Source: Sedimentibacter sp. zth1
Lineage (GTDB): Bacteria > Bacillota > Clostridia > Tissierellales > Sedimentibacteraceae
Assembly: GCF_017352195.1 (NCBI RefSeq)
Contig: NZ_CP071445.1
Coordinates: 310,001 to 374,000 of the forward strand
Direction of reading: 5' to 3'
DNA length: 64,000 bases
This document shows positions 33,917 through 42,695 of this stretch, piece by piece; the stretch's first letter is position 1; the number at the start of each line of letters is the position of its first letter. The translations under genes were made by a program, and so were the position numbers. Below the pieces are notes generated by a model. That model searched no databases and had not been told where the DNA came from. It saw nothing but the letters and a program-made list of their open reading frames with translations.

Positions 33917-35251
33917 ATGGACACAAAAGGATTTACTTTTAAAGGTGGTATTCATCCTCCACACTTTAAAAAGTTAACAGAACAAAAGGCAATTGAAAAG
34001 GCAATTGAACCTAAAGTAGTAGTTGTTCCTTTGCAGCAACATATTGGGGCTCCTTGCGAAGCACTGGTAAAAGTTGGAGAATTGGTGAAGGCTGGACAAA
34101 AAATAGGTGAGTCAAAGTCATTTGTATCTGCTAATATACATTCGAGCATATCAGGTGTTGTAAAAAACATTGGTATGTATAATACAAGCGGAGGTTCAAA
34201 GGTAAATTGTATCGTTATTGAGTCGGACGGTAAATTTACAGTACATGAATCAGTAAAACCAATGGGAAATATTGATGAATTAAAAAAAGAGGATATCATT
34301 AATATTATAAAAGAATCTGGTTTTACAGGTATGGGAGGAGCAGGTTTTCCTACTCATGTTAAATTAAGCCCACCGAAAGATAAAAAAATAGATTTTGTAA
34401 TTATTAATGGTGCAGAATGTGAACCATATTTAACTGCTGACCATAGAATAATGCTTGAAAAATCAGACGATGTAGTAGTTGGTGCTAAAGCTATAATGAA
34501 AGTACTTGATGTTGATAAATGTTATATAGCTATAGAAAAAAATAAACCTGATGCTATTGAAACTATGAAAAAGGCTGTAGAATCAATTGACAATATTGAA
34601 GTAGCACAATTAGAGCCAAAATACCCACAGGGTGATGAAAAAAGGTTAATAAATGCTGTAACTGGAAGGGTTGTTCCTTCAGGTGGACTACCTATGGATG
34701 TAGGAGCAGTTGTTCAAAATGTTGGTACTACTGCAACATTGGGCAATACAATTAAAACAGGTATGCCTGTAATTCAAAGAGTTGTTACAGTAACAGGAAA
34801 TGCAATAAAAGAACCTAAAAATTTGCTTGTAAGAATAGGTACAAGCTTTAAAGAAGTTATAGAACAATGTGGAGGATACTCTGAGGAACCAGGAAAAGTA
34901 ATAAACGGTGGACCAATGATGGGTATAGCTCAATTTACAACAGATATTCCTGTTATAAAAGGTACATCTGGAATATTGGTTTTAACTAAAAAAGAATCAG
35001 AAGTTGAAGAACCTAAAAATTGTATAAGATGTGGAAAATGTGTTGAAGCATGTCCAATTCATTTACAACCTTTAATTTTGAGTAAATTATCATTGTTAAA
35101 TAAGTTTGATGAAACTGAAGAGTATCATGTATTAGATTGTATTGAGTGTGGCTCTTGTTCATATGTATGCCCATCAAAACGAAAACTAGTTGAATCTATT
35201 AGAGTTGCTAAGCGTGAAGTAGCAGCAAAACGTAGAAAAGCAAGTAAATAG
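33917..35251 (+). CDS. rnfC: Rnf complex subunit C
   Basis: The 444-residue peripheral subunit starts at ATG 33917, behind GAAGGTGATG. It has the N-terminal GGIHPPHFK region and a flavin/NADH-binding core with GFTGMGGAGFPTHVKL and INGAECEPYLTADHR. Two ferredoxin motifs lie near the C-terminus (CIRCGKCVEACP and CIECGSCSYVCP). It is the NADH-facing end of the ferredoxin:NAD oxidoreductase that pumps Na or H. It is first of six rnf genes in the order CDGEAB. Confidence 0.96.
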   Translation: MDTKGFTFKGGIHPPHFKKLTEQKAIEKAIEPKVVVVPLQQHIGAPCEALVKVGELVKAGQKIGESKSFVSANIHSSISGVVKNIGMYNTSGGSKVNCIVIESDGKFTVHESVKPMGNIDELKKEDIINIIKESGFTGMGGAGFPTHVKLSPPKDKKIDFVIINGAECEPYLTADHRIMLEKSDDVVVGAKAIMKVLDVDKCYIAIEKNKPDAIETMKKAVESIDNIEVAQLEPKYPQGDEKRLINAVTGRVVPSGGLPMDVGAVVQNVGTTATLGNTIKTGMPVIQRVVTVTGNAIKEPKNLLVRIGTSFKEVIEQCGGYSEEPGKVINGGPMMGIAQFTTDIPVIKGTSGILVLTKKESEVEEPKNCIRCGKCVEACPIHLQPLILSKLSLLNKFDETEEYHVLDCIECGSCSYVCPSKRKLVESIRVAKREVAAKRRKASK

Positions 35252-35262
35252 GAGGAAAAACA

Positions 35263-36207
35263 ATGGAAGAAAATAGACTTAAAGCCTCGTCATCTCCTCA
35301 CATTAGGTCAGATGAAAGTGTAAATAAAATTATGCTTGATGTTTTAATAGCTTTATTGCCTGCATTTATAGCAAGTATTTTTTATTTTGGGGTTAAATCT
35401 TTAATATTAGTGGTAGCTTCTGTATTATCTGCAGTTATAACAGAAGCACTTTGTCAAAAAATTATGAAAAGACCAATAACAATTGGTGATCTTAGTGCAA
35501 TTGTTACAGGAGTATTATTAGCATTTAATTTACCATCAACTACACCAGTATGGATGCCTGTTATAGGTAGTGCTTTTGCAATAGCTATAGGCAAACAAGT
35601 ATTTGGCGGATTAGGACAAAACTTTATTAACCCTGCATTAGCAGGACGTGCTGTATTGTTTGCATGTTGGCCAGCACTTATGGGAAATTATGTTGCCCCT
35701 CTTGGAATTGATGCTGTCGCAACAGCTACGCCACTTGCAATTTTAAAAGGTACAGCAGATGCTGGATTGCAAATGCCAGGACTTTTAGAAATGTTTATTG
35801 GTAGAATTCCAGGCTGTATAGGTGAAACTTCAGCGGTTTTACTTATTATAGGTGGTATTTATTTAATAGTTAGAAAAGTAATTTCATGGAGAATTCCAGT
35901 AGCTTATATAGGAACAGTTGCTGTTATAGCTTTGATCTCAGAAGGTAATTTAACAGGAATGTCTTATTATTTATTTGCTGGTGGTCTTATGCTTGGTGCA
36001 TTCTTCATGGCAACTGATTATGCAACTAGCCCAGTTACGCCAAAAGGTAAAATCATATATGGTATTGGTGCTGGAGTATTAACAATGTTGATTAGAAAAT
36101 TAGGAGGCTATCCTGAGGGAGTTTCATATTCTATTTTACTTATGAATGTAGCCACACCTTTAATTGATAAATACACTAGTCCAAAGATATTTGGAGGTGC
36201 TAAATAA
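35263..36207 (+). CDS. rnfD: Rnf complex subunit D
   Basis: The 314-residue integral membrane subunit has about nine helices. The covalent FMN acceptor site lies in DAVATATPLA (the threonine before PLA). Conserved GQNFINPALAGRA and YATSPVTPKGKIIYG blocks are present. It takes part in ion translocation. AGGAGGAAAAAC precedes the ATG. Its stop overlaps the rnfG start (TAATG). Confidence 0.96.
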   Translation: MEENRLKASSSPHIRSDESVNKIMLDVLIALLPAFIASIFYFGVKSLILVVASVLSAVITEALCQKIMKRPITIGDLSAIVTGVLLAFNLPSTTPVWMPVIGSAFAIAIGKQVFGGLGQNFINPALAGRAVLFACWPALMGNYVAPLGIDAVATATPLAILKGTADAGLQMPGLLEMFIGRIPGCIGETSAVLLIIGGIYLIVRKVISWRIPVAYIGTVAVIALISEGNLTGMSYYLFAGGLMLGAFFMATDYATSPVTPKGKIIYGIGAGVLTMLIRKLGGYPEGVSYSILLMNVATPLIDKYTSPKIFGGAK

Positions 36208-36797
36208 TGAAAAATGAAATAGTTAAATTAGGGCTTATTCTATTAATTATTACAGCGCTTGCCGGAACATTTCTTTCTGTAGCTAATCATTTTACAAAAG
36301 ATATTATAGATAAAGCAATTGAAGATGCTAAATCTGGAGAAGAAGTTGTTAAAGCTGTATTTCCAGAAGCTAAATCAATGGACGTATTTGACGAAGCGTT
36401 AGAAGTTAAAATTAAGGAACAAAACGAAAAATTTATTAGTCTTAAAATCTGTAAAGATGAAAGTGGTAATGATTTAGGTTATGCTATTCAAACACTTAGT
36501 ACAAGAAAAGGATATGATGGAGATATAGAAATTATAGTTGGTATTTCTTTAGAAGGTAAAGTTGTAGGTATTAAAGTAACTCAGCATGCTGAAACTCCAG
36601 GACTTGGTTCTCATATTGAAGATGCTGAATATCAACAACAATTTATAGGAAAAAGCACAGATACAGAGTTAAAAGTATCAAAAACACCTAAAGATGAAAC
36701 TGAGGTTGAAGCATTGGGTGGAGCAACTTATTCTTCTAAATCATTCACTAGCGCAATCAATAACGCAATGGCAATTTATAATGAATTTCTTAAATAG
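36207..36797 (+). CDS. rnfG: Rnf complex subunit G (covalent FMN)
   Basis: The 196-residue protein has one N-terminal membrane helix (about 8-28) and an extracellular FMN-binding domain. The flavinylation motif is GGATYSS near residue 172. The HAETPGLGSHI segment is also family-typical. ApbE at 46716 is the enzyme class that attaches this FMN. It is translationally coupled to rnfD. Confidence 0.95.
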   Translation: MKNEIVKLGLILLIITALAGTFLSVANHFTKDIIDKAIEDAKSGEEVVKAVFPEAKSMDVFDEALEVKIKEQNEKFISLKICKDESGNDLGYAIQTLSTRKGYDGDIEIIVGISLEGKVVGIKVTQHAETPGLGSHIEDAEYQQQFIGKSTDTELKVSKTPKDETEVEALGGATYSSKSFTSAINNAMAIYNEFLK

Positions 36798-36829
36798 TTG
36801 TCAAAATATTATAAATTATGGAGGTTATA

Positions 36830-37429
36830 ATGGATAGGTTAAAATATATTAAAAATGGCATCGTAACAGAAAATCCTATTTTTGTCCAATTATTAGGTAT
36901 GTGTCCAACACTTGCTATTACTACTTCGTCTATAAATGGTATGGGTATGGGACTTGCAGTTACAGCTGTTTTAATTTGTTCAAATGCAGTAATATCACTT
37001 ATTAAAAATTTAATACCAGATAAAATTCGTATTCCTGCATTTATTGTTGTTATTGCAACATTTGTTACATTGATAGATATGTTAATGCATGCTTATGTTC
37101 CTGCATTATATGAACAATTAGGATTGTTTATTCCATTAATAGTTGTTAACTGTATCATTCTTGGTAGAGCAGAAGCTTTTGCTTCTAAACATGGAGTATT
37201 TGATTCTGTTTGTGACGGATTGGGTATGGGAATTGGATTTACTATAGCACTTACTTTACTTGGTTCAGTAAGAGAAATTTTAGGAGCTGGAAGTATTTTT
37301 GGGTTTGCTTTATTTGGTGAAGCATTTGAACCAGCTTTGATAATGATAATGCCTCCGGGAGCATTCATTGCACTTGGATTATTAATCGGTTTAGTTAATT
37401 TTATCAATATAAAACGTAAGAAAGCATAG
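36830..37429 (+). CDS. rnfE: Rnf complex subunit E
   Basis: The 199-residue membrane subunit starts at ATG 36830, after TGGAGG at 36819-36824; an upstream ATG at 36818 overlaps that site. It has six helices with the family blocks NPIFVQLLGMCPTLA and IPLIVVNCIILGRAEAFA. It pairs with RnfA, its structural mirror, around a buried iron-sulfur centre. Confidence 0.95.
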   Translation: MDRLKYIKNGIVTENPIFVQLLGMCPTLAITTSSINGMGMGLAVTAVLICSNAVISLIKNLIPDKIRIPAFIVVIATFVTLIDMLMHAYVPALYEQLGLFIPLIVVNCIILGRAEAFASKHGVFDSVCDGLGMGIGFTIALTLLGSVREILGAGSIFGFALFGEAFEPALIMIMPPGAFIALGLLIGLVNFINIKRKKA

Positions 37430-37444
37430 GAGGGAAGATAAATT

Positions 37445-38020
37445 ATGAATTTATTTAGTTTGTTTATAGGAGCATTATTAGTTAATAACATCATTTTTGC
37501 AAAATTCATGGGTATCTGTCCATTCCTTGGCGTATCCAAAAAAATTAATACAGCAATTGGTATGGGTGTTGCCGTAACATTTGTAATCACTCTATCATCT
37601 ATCATTACTTGGTTGTTACAAAACTTTGTATTGAATAAATTAGGACTTGGATATTTACAAACTATAGCATTTATATTGGTTATAGCTGCACTTGTTCAGT
37701 TTGTTGAAATGTTTCTTAAAAAATCTAGTCCTTCATTATATGAAGCATTAGGTGTTTATCTACCTTTAATCACTACAAACTGTGCTGTTTTAGGGGTAGC
37801 TTTATTAAATATTAAAGATAACTATAATTTAGTTGAAACTATTGTAAACTCATTAGGTTCTTCGTTAAGTTTTTTGTTAGCAATAGTTTTGTTTGCTGGT
37901 ATAAGAGAGAGATTAGCACTTGCAGATATTCCTGAATCACTTCAAGGATTTCCAATTGCACTAATTACTGCTGGACTAATGTCTATAGCGTTTTTAGGAT
38001 TCTCTGGCTTAGCTATATAG
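37445..38020 (+). CDS. rnfA: Rnf complex subunit A
   Basis: The 191-residue membrane subunit has six helices and the conserved NNIIFAKFMGICPFLGVSKK and LITTNCAVLGVALLN pieces, each with the cysteine that ligates the shared membrane Fe-S centre. AGGAGGG lies upstream of the ATG. RnfB begins 12 bases after its stop. Confidence 0.96.
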   Translation: MNLFSLFIGALLVNNIIFAKFMGICPFLGVSKKINTAIGMGVAVTFVITLSSIITWLLQNFVLNKLGLGYLQTIAFILVIAALVQFVEMFLKKSSPSLYEALGVYLPLITTNCAVLGVALLNIKDNYNLVETIVNSLGSSLSFLLAIVLFAGIRERLALADIPESLQGFPIALITAGLMSIAFLGFSGLAI

Positions 38021-38032
38021 GGAGGTGAAAAT

Positions 38033-39016
38033 ATGTTAATTGATATATTAAAAGCAGTAGGTGTTTTAGGTGCTTTAGGTTTAGTATTTGGTATAGTATT
38101 GGGTATAGCCGGTAAGATTTTCGAAGTTAAGGTAGATCCAAAAGTAGCTAAAATTAGAGAATTATTACCAGGTGCAAACTGTGGAGCTTGTGGATTTCCA
38201 GGATGTGATGGAATGAGTAAGGCTATGGCAAGTGGTGAAATGCCAGCTACAGGATGTCCAGTTTCAAATGCCGATGCTGTTAAAAAGATAAGTGAAGTTT
38301 TAGGAGTGGAAGCTGTATCAGGTGAAAAAATGGTTGCGAAAGTTTTATGCAAGGGTTGCGAAGGCAAAGCAGTAAAAAAATTCGATTATGATGGAATTAA
38401 AGATTGTAAAGCTGCAATGATTGTACAAGGCGGAGATAAACTTTGTGCTCAAGGTTGCTTAGGATATGGTAGTTGTGTAAAAGTTTGTGATTTTGATGCT
38501 ATTAAAGTTGTTAATGGTGTAGCGGTTGTAGATAAAGAAAAATGTACATCTTGTGGCAAATGTATCGAAGAGTGTCCAAAACACATTATAGAGCTTGTAC
38601 CTTATAAGCAAGAAGTAATTGTAGAATGTAAAAACACAGATTTCGGTAAAGCTGTTAAAGAGGAATGTAAAGTAGGCTGTATCGGTTGTAAAATGTGTGA
38701 AAGAAGCTGTCCGTTTGGAGCTATAAAAGTTGAAAATAATATAGCAAAAATAGATTATACTAAATGTAAACAATGTTTAGTATGTGTTGCTAAATGTCCA
38801 ACGGGTGCTATTTCTGGACAATTAGATAAAAGAGTTAAAGCTCACATCAATGATGATTTATGTGTAGGATGTGGAATTTGCAAAAAAAATTGTCCTGTTG
38901 AAGCAATTGATGGTGAAATGAAGCAAAAACATATAGTGGATGAAGCAAAATGTATAGGATGCAGTGTATGTTTCGAAAAATGCCCTAAAAAAGCAATTGA
39001 GATGCTACCTCGTTAA
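38033..39016 (+). CDS. rnfB: Rnf complex subunit B, extended poly-ferredoxin form
   Basis: The 327-residue electron-entry subunit has one N-terminal helix (about 7-28). The Fe-S domain ANCGACGFPGC has cluster ligands at Cys50, 53, 58 and 75. Six ferredoxin-type motifs follow, starting at Cys138, 171, 216, 245, 277 and 307, giving up to seven clusters. It accepts electrons from ferredoxin and wires them to the membrane subunits. The long form is usual in clostridia and longer than the proteobacterial one. A strong terminator ends the operon. Confidence 0.95.
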   Translation: MLIDILKAVGVLGALGLVFGIVLGIAGKIFEVKVDPKVAKIRELLPGANCGACGFPGCDGMSKAMASGEMPATGCPVSNADAVKKISEVLGVEAVSGEKMVAKVLCKGCEGKAVKKFDYDGIKDCKAAMIVQGGDKLCAQGCLGYGSCVKVCDFDAIKVVNGVAVVDKEKCTSCGKCIEECPKHIIELVPYKQEVIVECKNTDFGKAVKEECKVGCIGCKMCERSCPFGAIKVENNIAKIDYTKCKQCLVCVAKCPTGAISGQLDKRVKAHINDDLCVGCGICKKNCPVEAIDGEMKQKHIVDEAKCIGCSVCFEKCPKKAIEMLPR

Positions 39017-39029
39017 TTACATAAAATAT

Positions 39030-39063
39030 AAAAAGACTGTGAAAATAATTCACAGTCTTTTTT
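39030..39063 (+). terminator. Terminator of the rnf operon
   Basis: GACTGTGAA (39035-39043) pairs with 39049-39057, extended by AAAA/TTTT, with a 5-base loop and a six-T tail. The next 200 bases are AT-rich and without a gene. Confidence 0.95.
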
Positions 39064-39266
39064 GATTACTAAATTATATTTGCTTGAAAAAAAATTATAT
39101 AAATGATAATATTATTCTAATAGTTAAAATTTTATAAAAATGCTATAAAAACAAAGCACTATTTTACAAAATGTGATATAATTTTAATTGATTAAATATT
39201 TATTATACGAGCAATATCAGCATTTATTTTTGATATAAACAAATAAATAAGAGGAAGGAAAAACAA

Positions 39267-39515
39267 TTGAAAAGAGGAAGTTCTATTGCTTGGATTATTG
39301 TAATTCTAGCAGGTTCAATATTTGGCAATATTATAGGTACTGCATTCTCTAAATATGCTCCTCTTCTTACATTTGGAGAGAGTATAGGATTTGGACCGAT
39401 GACTGTAGACTTAAATATTATAAAATTCACAATTGGGTTTAATGCATCTTTGACAATATCAGCTATAATAGGCATAATTTTAGCAATTTTAATTTATAAA
39501 AGAGTTAGTAGATAA
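39267..39515 (+). CDS. DUF4321 family small membrane protein
   Basis: The 82-residue protein starts at TTG 39267, after GAGGAAGGA. Two hydrophobic helices (about 8-25 and 58-78) flank a loop with GFGPMTVDL. This is the DUF4321 family, often found just before radC and mreB in clostridia, as here. Its function is unknown; the context hints at a cell-envelope role. Confidence 0.85.
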   Translation: MKRGSSIAWIIVILAGSIFGNIIGTAFSKYAPLLTFGESIGFGPMTVDLNIIKFTIGFNASLTISAIIGIILAILIYKRVSR

Positions 39516-39575
39516 GGAGTTTGGATAAGAATATAAGAAAATGTAATTAATGTTTAAAATCGGGGGATATTAAAT

Positions 39576-40262
39576 ATGCAAGGTAATTATACGATTAGTA
39601 AGATACCAAAAGAAGAAAGACCAAGAGAAAAGCTATTAAAGCATGGTGCTTCTGTACTTACAAATTCGGAGTTGTTGGCATTGATAGTTGGTGTTGGTAG
39701 TAAAGAAGATTCAGCAATAACATTATCACAAAAAATACTCAATAATAATAACAATGGATTACATAATTTAGTGGAATTAGATGCAATTGCGTTGAAATCG
39801 TACAAGGGTATAAACGATGCAAAAGCTGCAAAAATATTAGCTGTGGTTGAGATAAGTAAAAGAATAAGTAGACTTAAAATAAATAAAGTCAAGATTTCTT
39901 CACCTGAGAGTGTAGCAGTATTGCTTCTTGAAGAGATGAGATATTTGAAAAAGGAATATTTTAAGGTTGCACTTTTAGACACAAAAAACAATATTTTAGC
40001 TATTAAGGATATATCAATGGGTTGTTTGGATAGCACTGTTGTACATCCTCGGGAGGTTTTTGTAGAAGCAATAAAATTAAGCAGTGCTTCAATTATTTTG
40101 GTGCATAATCATCCTAGTGGGGAAGTTGAACCAAGTAAGGAAGATAAAAACATTACTAATCGCATAATAGAATGTGGTAAAATAATAGGTATTAGGGTTT
40201 TAGATCATATTATAATAGGAGATGGAATATTTTTAAGCTTTAAAGAGCATGGATATATGTAA
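39576..40262 (+). CDS. radC: RadC/DUF2466 JAB1-type protein
   Basis: The 228-residue protein has an N-terminal helix-hairpin-helix-like region (GASVLTNSELLALIVGVGSKE) and a C-terminal JAMM/MPN+ metalloprotease fold with LVHNHPSGEVEPSKED (His-x-His ... Asp). It was named for DNA repair, though that role is disputed in the literature. It precedes mreB, as in many firmicutes. Confidence 0.94.
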   Translation: MQGNYTISKIPKEERPREKLLKHGASVLTNSELLALIVGVGSKEDSAITLSQKILNNNNNGLHNLVELDAIALKSYKGINDAKAAKILAVVEISKRISRLKINKVKISSPESVAVLLLEEMRYLKKEYFKVALLDTKNNILAIKDISMGCLDSTVVHPREVFVEAIKLSSASIILVHNHPSGEVEPSKEDKNITNRIIECGKIIGIRVLDHIIIGDGIFLSFKEHGYM

Positions 40263-40296
40263 GGCTTAAAGGCATTTGATTTTACAGGAGGAAAAA

Positions 40297-41313
40297 ATGA
40301 GTTTTGCAGGAAATAATATAGGTATTGATTTAGGTACATCAAACACACTGGTATATGTTAATAAAAAAGGTGTCATAATAAATGAACCGTCAGTTGTGGC
40401 AATTAATACGAATAACAATGAAGTAAAAGCAATAGGTATGGATGCTAAGGAAATGCAAGGTAAAACACCTTACAATATAGAGACAATAAGACCATTAAGA
40501 GATGGAGTTATTGCTGATTTTAATGTTGCAAAAGTTTTAATAAAATATTTTATTGATAAAGCACTAAATAACAATAAATTTGCTAGACCGAAAATATGTA
40601 TATGTGTTCCAGTTGGTGTTACATCAATAGAAAGAAAAGCTGTTGAAGATATTGCACAAAATGCTGGAGCAAGAGTCATACAGTTAGTTGAAGAACCAAA
40701 AGCGGCGGCTATAGGTGCGGGAATTGATGTTGCAGCAGCTATAGGAAATATGGTAGTCGATATAGGTGGCGGAACTACTGAAATTGCAGTTATTTCACTT
40801 GGAGGAATTGTTGTAAGTGATTCTTTAAGATTAGCTGGAGATAAAATTGACATTGAAGTTAAAGAGTATGTTAAAAGAAAGTATAAATTAGATATTGGTA
40901 TTAAATCTGCTGAAATTATAAAAACTAAACTTGGAAATGCTTGTGAAGAATATTATACTACTAATATTGAAGGTATAGATAATTCTGAAAAGATTACAAC
41001 TATTAATACTACAGGTATAGATATGGTTACCGGTCTTCCAAGAACTATTGAACTAACTGCAGAGGAAATCAGAGAATCAATGTCTGAAACTATAAACAAT
41101 ATAGTGAGTGGTGTTAAACGCTGCTTAGAGAGAACACCTCCTGAATTATCATCTGATATTTATTGTAATGGTATTTATTTAACAGGTGGTGGTGCACTTA
41201 TAAAAGGCTTAGATTTATTTATGCAAAAAGAAACAGGATTAATTGTTAGAGTAGCTGAGAGTCCTTTGGAATGTGTTGCTTTAGGAGCAGGTAAAATTTG
41301 TGAAGATATGTAA
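40297..41313 (+). CDS. mreB: MreB rod-shape-determining protein
   Basis: The 338-residue actin-like ATPase starts at ATG 40297, after ACAGGAGGA. It has IGIDLGTSNTLVYV (phosphate 1), the VEEPKAAAIGAGIDV helix, VVDIGGGTTEIAVIS (phosphate 2) and YLTGGGALIKG (adenosine). It forms membrane filaments that steer wall synthesis. It heads mreB-mreC-mreD-pbp2. Confidence 0.96.
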   Translation: MSFAGNNIGIDLGTSNTLVYVNKKGVIINEPSVVAINTNNNEVKAIGMDAKEMQGKTPYNIETIRPLRDGVIADFNVAKVLIKYFIDKALNNNKFARPKICICVPVGVTSIERKAVEDIAQNAGARVIQLVEEPKAAAIGAGIDVAAAIGNMVVDIGGGTTEIAVISLGGIVVSDSLRLAGDKIDIEVKEYVKRKYKLDIGIKSAEIIKTKLGNACEEYYTTNIEGIDNSEKITTINTTGIDMVTGLPRTIELTAEEIRESMSETINNIVSGVKRCLERTPPELSSDIYCNGIYLTGGGALIKGLDLFMQKETGLIVRVAESPLECVALGAGKICEDM

Positions 41314-41332
41314 TTAGTGATTGGGAGAAGTT

Positions 41333-42175
41333 ATGAAGATTTCACAACGAAGTATTAAAAAATTTGTTATTGTTTTAGTAATTTTAGGATTAATTATTTT
41401 AATTGGAATAACAGCTAATCCAAACAAAGATATCAACAGTGCTGAAAATGCTGTTGGTAGCTCTGTTTCTTTTTTGCAAAAAACAGTATATAATATCGGA
41501 CAAACAGTTAAAAATGCTTTTAAATCAGTGCAAGATATTTCAAAGATAAATAAGGAAAATGAAGTGTTAAAGGAAATGTTATACAAATTGAAGGAAGATA
41601 ATAGAATTTTGAAAAACATTGTAAACACTTCTAATGTTCTTGAAGCAGAGTATAAGCTTAGAAATAGTTTAAAGTATGATTATGTTGTAGGTCAAGTTAT
41701 TGCAAAAGATGATTCTAATTGGTTTTCTAGATTTACTATTGATCAAGGTAGAGATGATGGTGTCAAAAAAAATGATATTGTTATACAAGCGATTGAAACA
41801 GAAGAAGGAATTGTTCAAATAGGACTTGTTGGTGTAATTTCTGAAGTTGGACATAATTTTGCAAAAGTTATAACAATAATTGATGAAAACTGCAAGGTAA
41901 GCTTTAAGAACATTGAGAATAATGAAAGTGGTATAATAACTGGAAATACCGATGGTAAAATCTCAGGATATTTTCTAGATAATAAAGCTACAGCAAATGT
42001 AGGAGATGAGTTGTTTACGTCCGGTATAGGTAATGTATATTTAAAAGATATATTTATTGGCAAAATAAGTAAGGTTATTGACACAACAGATGCTTCATCA
42101 AAGAAAATATATGTTAAACCAATAATTGAGTTTAAAAATATTTATAAGGTATTTGTACTTAAAATTGATAGGTGA
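41333..42175 (+). CDS. mreC: MreC rod-shape-determining protein
   Basis: The 280-residue protein starts at ATG 41333, after GGGAGAAG. It has one N-terminal helix (about 12-30), a coiled coil (about 60-100) and two beta-barrel domains outside the membrane, with WFSRFTIDQGRDDGVKKND and GIGNVYLKDIFIGKI. It links MreB filaments to wall synthases. MreD starts four bases after its stop. Confidence 0.94.
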   Translation: MKISQRSIKKFVIVLVILGLIILIGITANPNKDINSAENAVGSSVSFLQKTVYNIGQTVKNAFKSVQDISKINKENEVLKEMLYKLKEDNRILKNIVNTSNVLEAEYKLRNSLKYDYVVGQVIAKDDSNWFSRFTIDQGRDDGVKKNDIVIQAIETEEGIVQIGLVGVISEVGHNFAKVITIIDENCKVSFKNIENNESGIITGNTDGKISGYFLDNKATANVGDELFTSGIGNVYLKDIFIGKISKVIDTTDASSKKIYVKPIIEFKNIYKVFVLKIDR

Positions 42176-42179
42176 TAAT

Positions 42180-42695
42180 ATGAAAAGAATGTATATGTTT
42201 TTAATAGTATTTATTAATCTCATTTTACAAGTATCTTTATATAATTTTTTGAAGATATTTGATGTAATACCCAATATAGCTTTAATTTTGGTTGTCATTT
42301 TTTCTTTATCAACAGATGATATAACTGGAGGACTTATTGGTTTAATTACAGGACTTTTATATGATGTGTTAATTATGGATGTAATAGGTATAAATGCACT
42401 AATTTATTTTATAGTAGGAGTATCGTTAGGTAGTCTTAGTGAAGATGTTAATAGAGAAAATAAAATGTTATTTGCATTAATAACAGCTATAGCAACAGTT
42501 TTTTATCATCTGTTGACATTCATAGCATTATTCTTTTTAAAGGTGAATGCGTCAAGTGTTGCCTTGATATTTAATAAAATAATTTTGCAAATTGTGTTAA
42601 ACACATTGTTTTGTATTTTATTATATAAATTACTTGAATTGTTATTTAACTTATTTAAGATAAAATTATTTGACGATTTTTATAGGGGTGAGTGA
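42180..42695 (+). CDS. mreD: MreD rod-shape-determining protein
   Basis: The 171-residue membrane protein has about five helices. ATG 42180 is chosen because AGGTGAT immediately precedes it; the frame extends upstream into mreC. Sequence is weakly conserved, but FDVIPNIALILVVIFSL, GGLIGLITGLLYDVLIMD and its place between mreC and a PBP2 are typical. Confidence 0.9.
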   Translation: MKRMYMFLIVFINLILQVSLYNFLKIFDVIPNIALILVVIFSLSTDDITGGLIGLITGLLYDVLIMDVIGINALIYFIVGVSLGSLSEDVNRENKMLFALITAIATVFYHLLTFIALFFLKVNASSVALIFNKIILQIVLNTLFCILLYKLLELLFNLFKIKLFDDFYRGE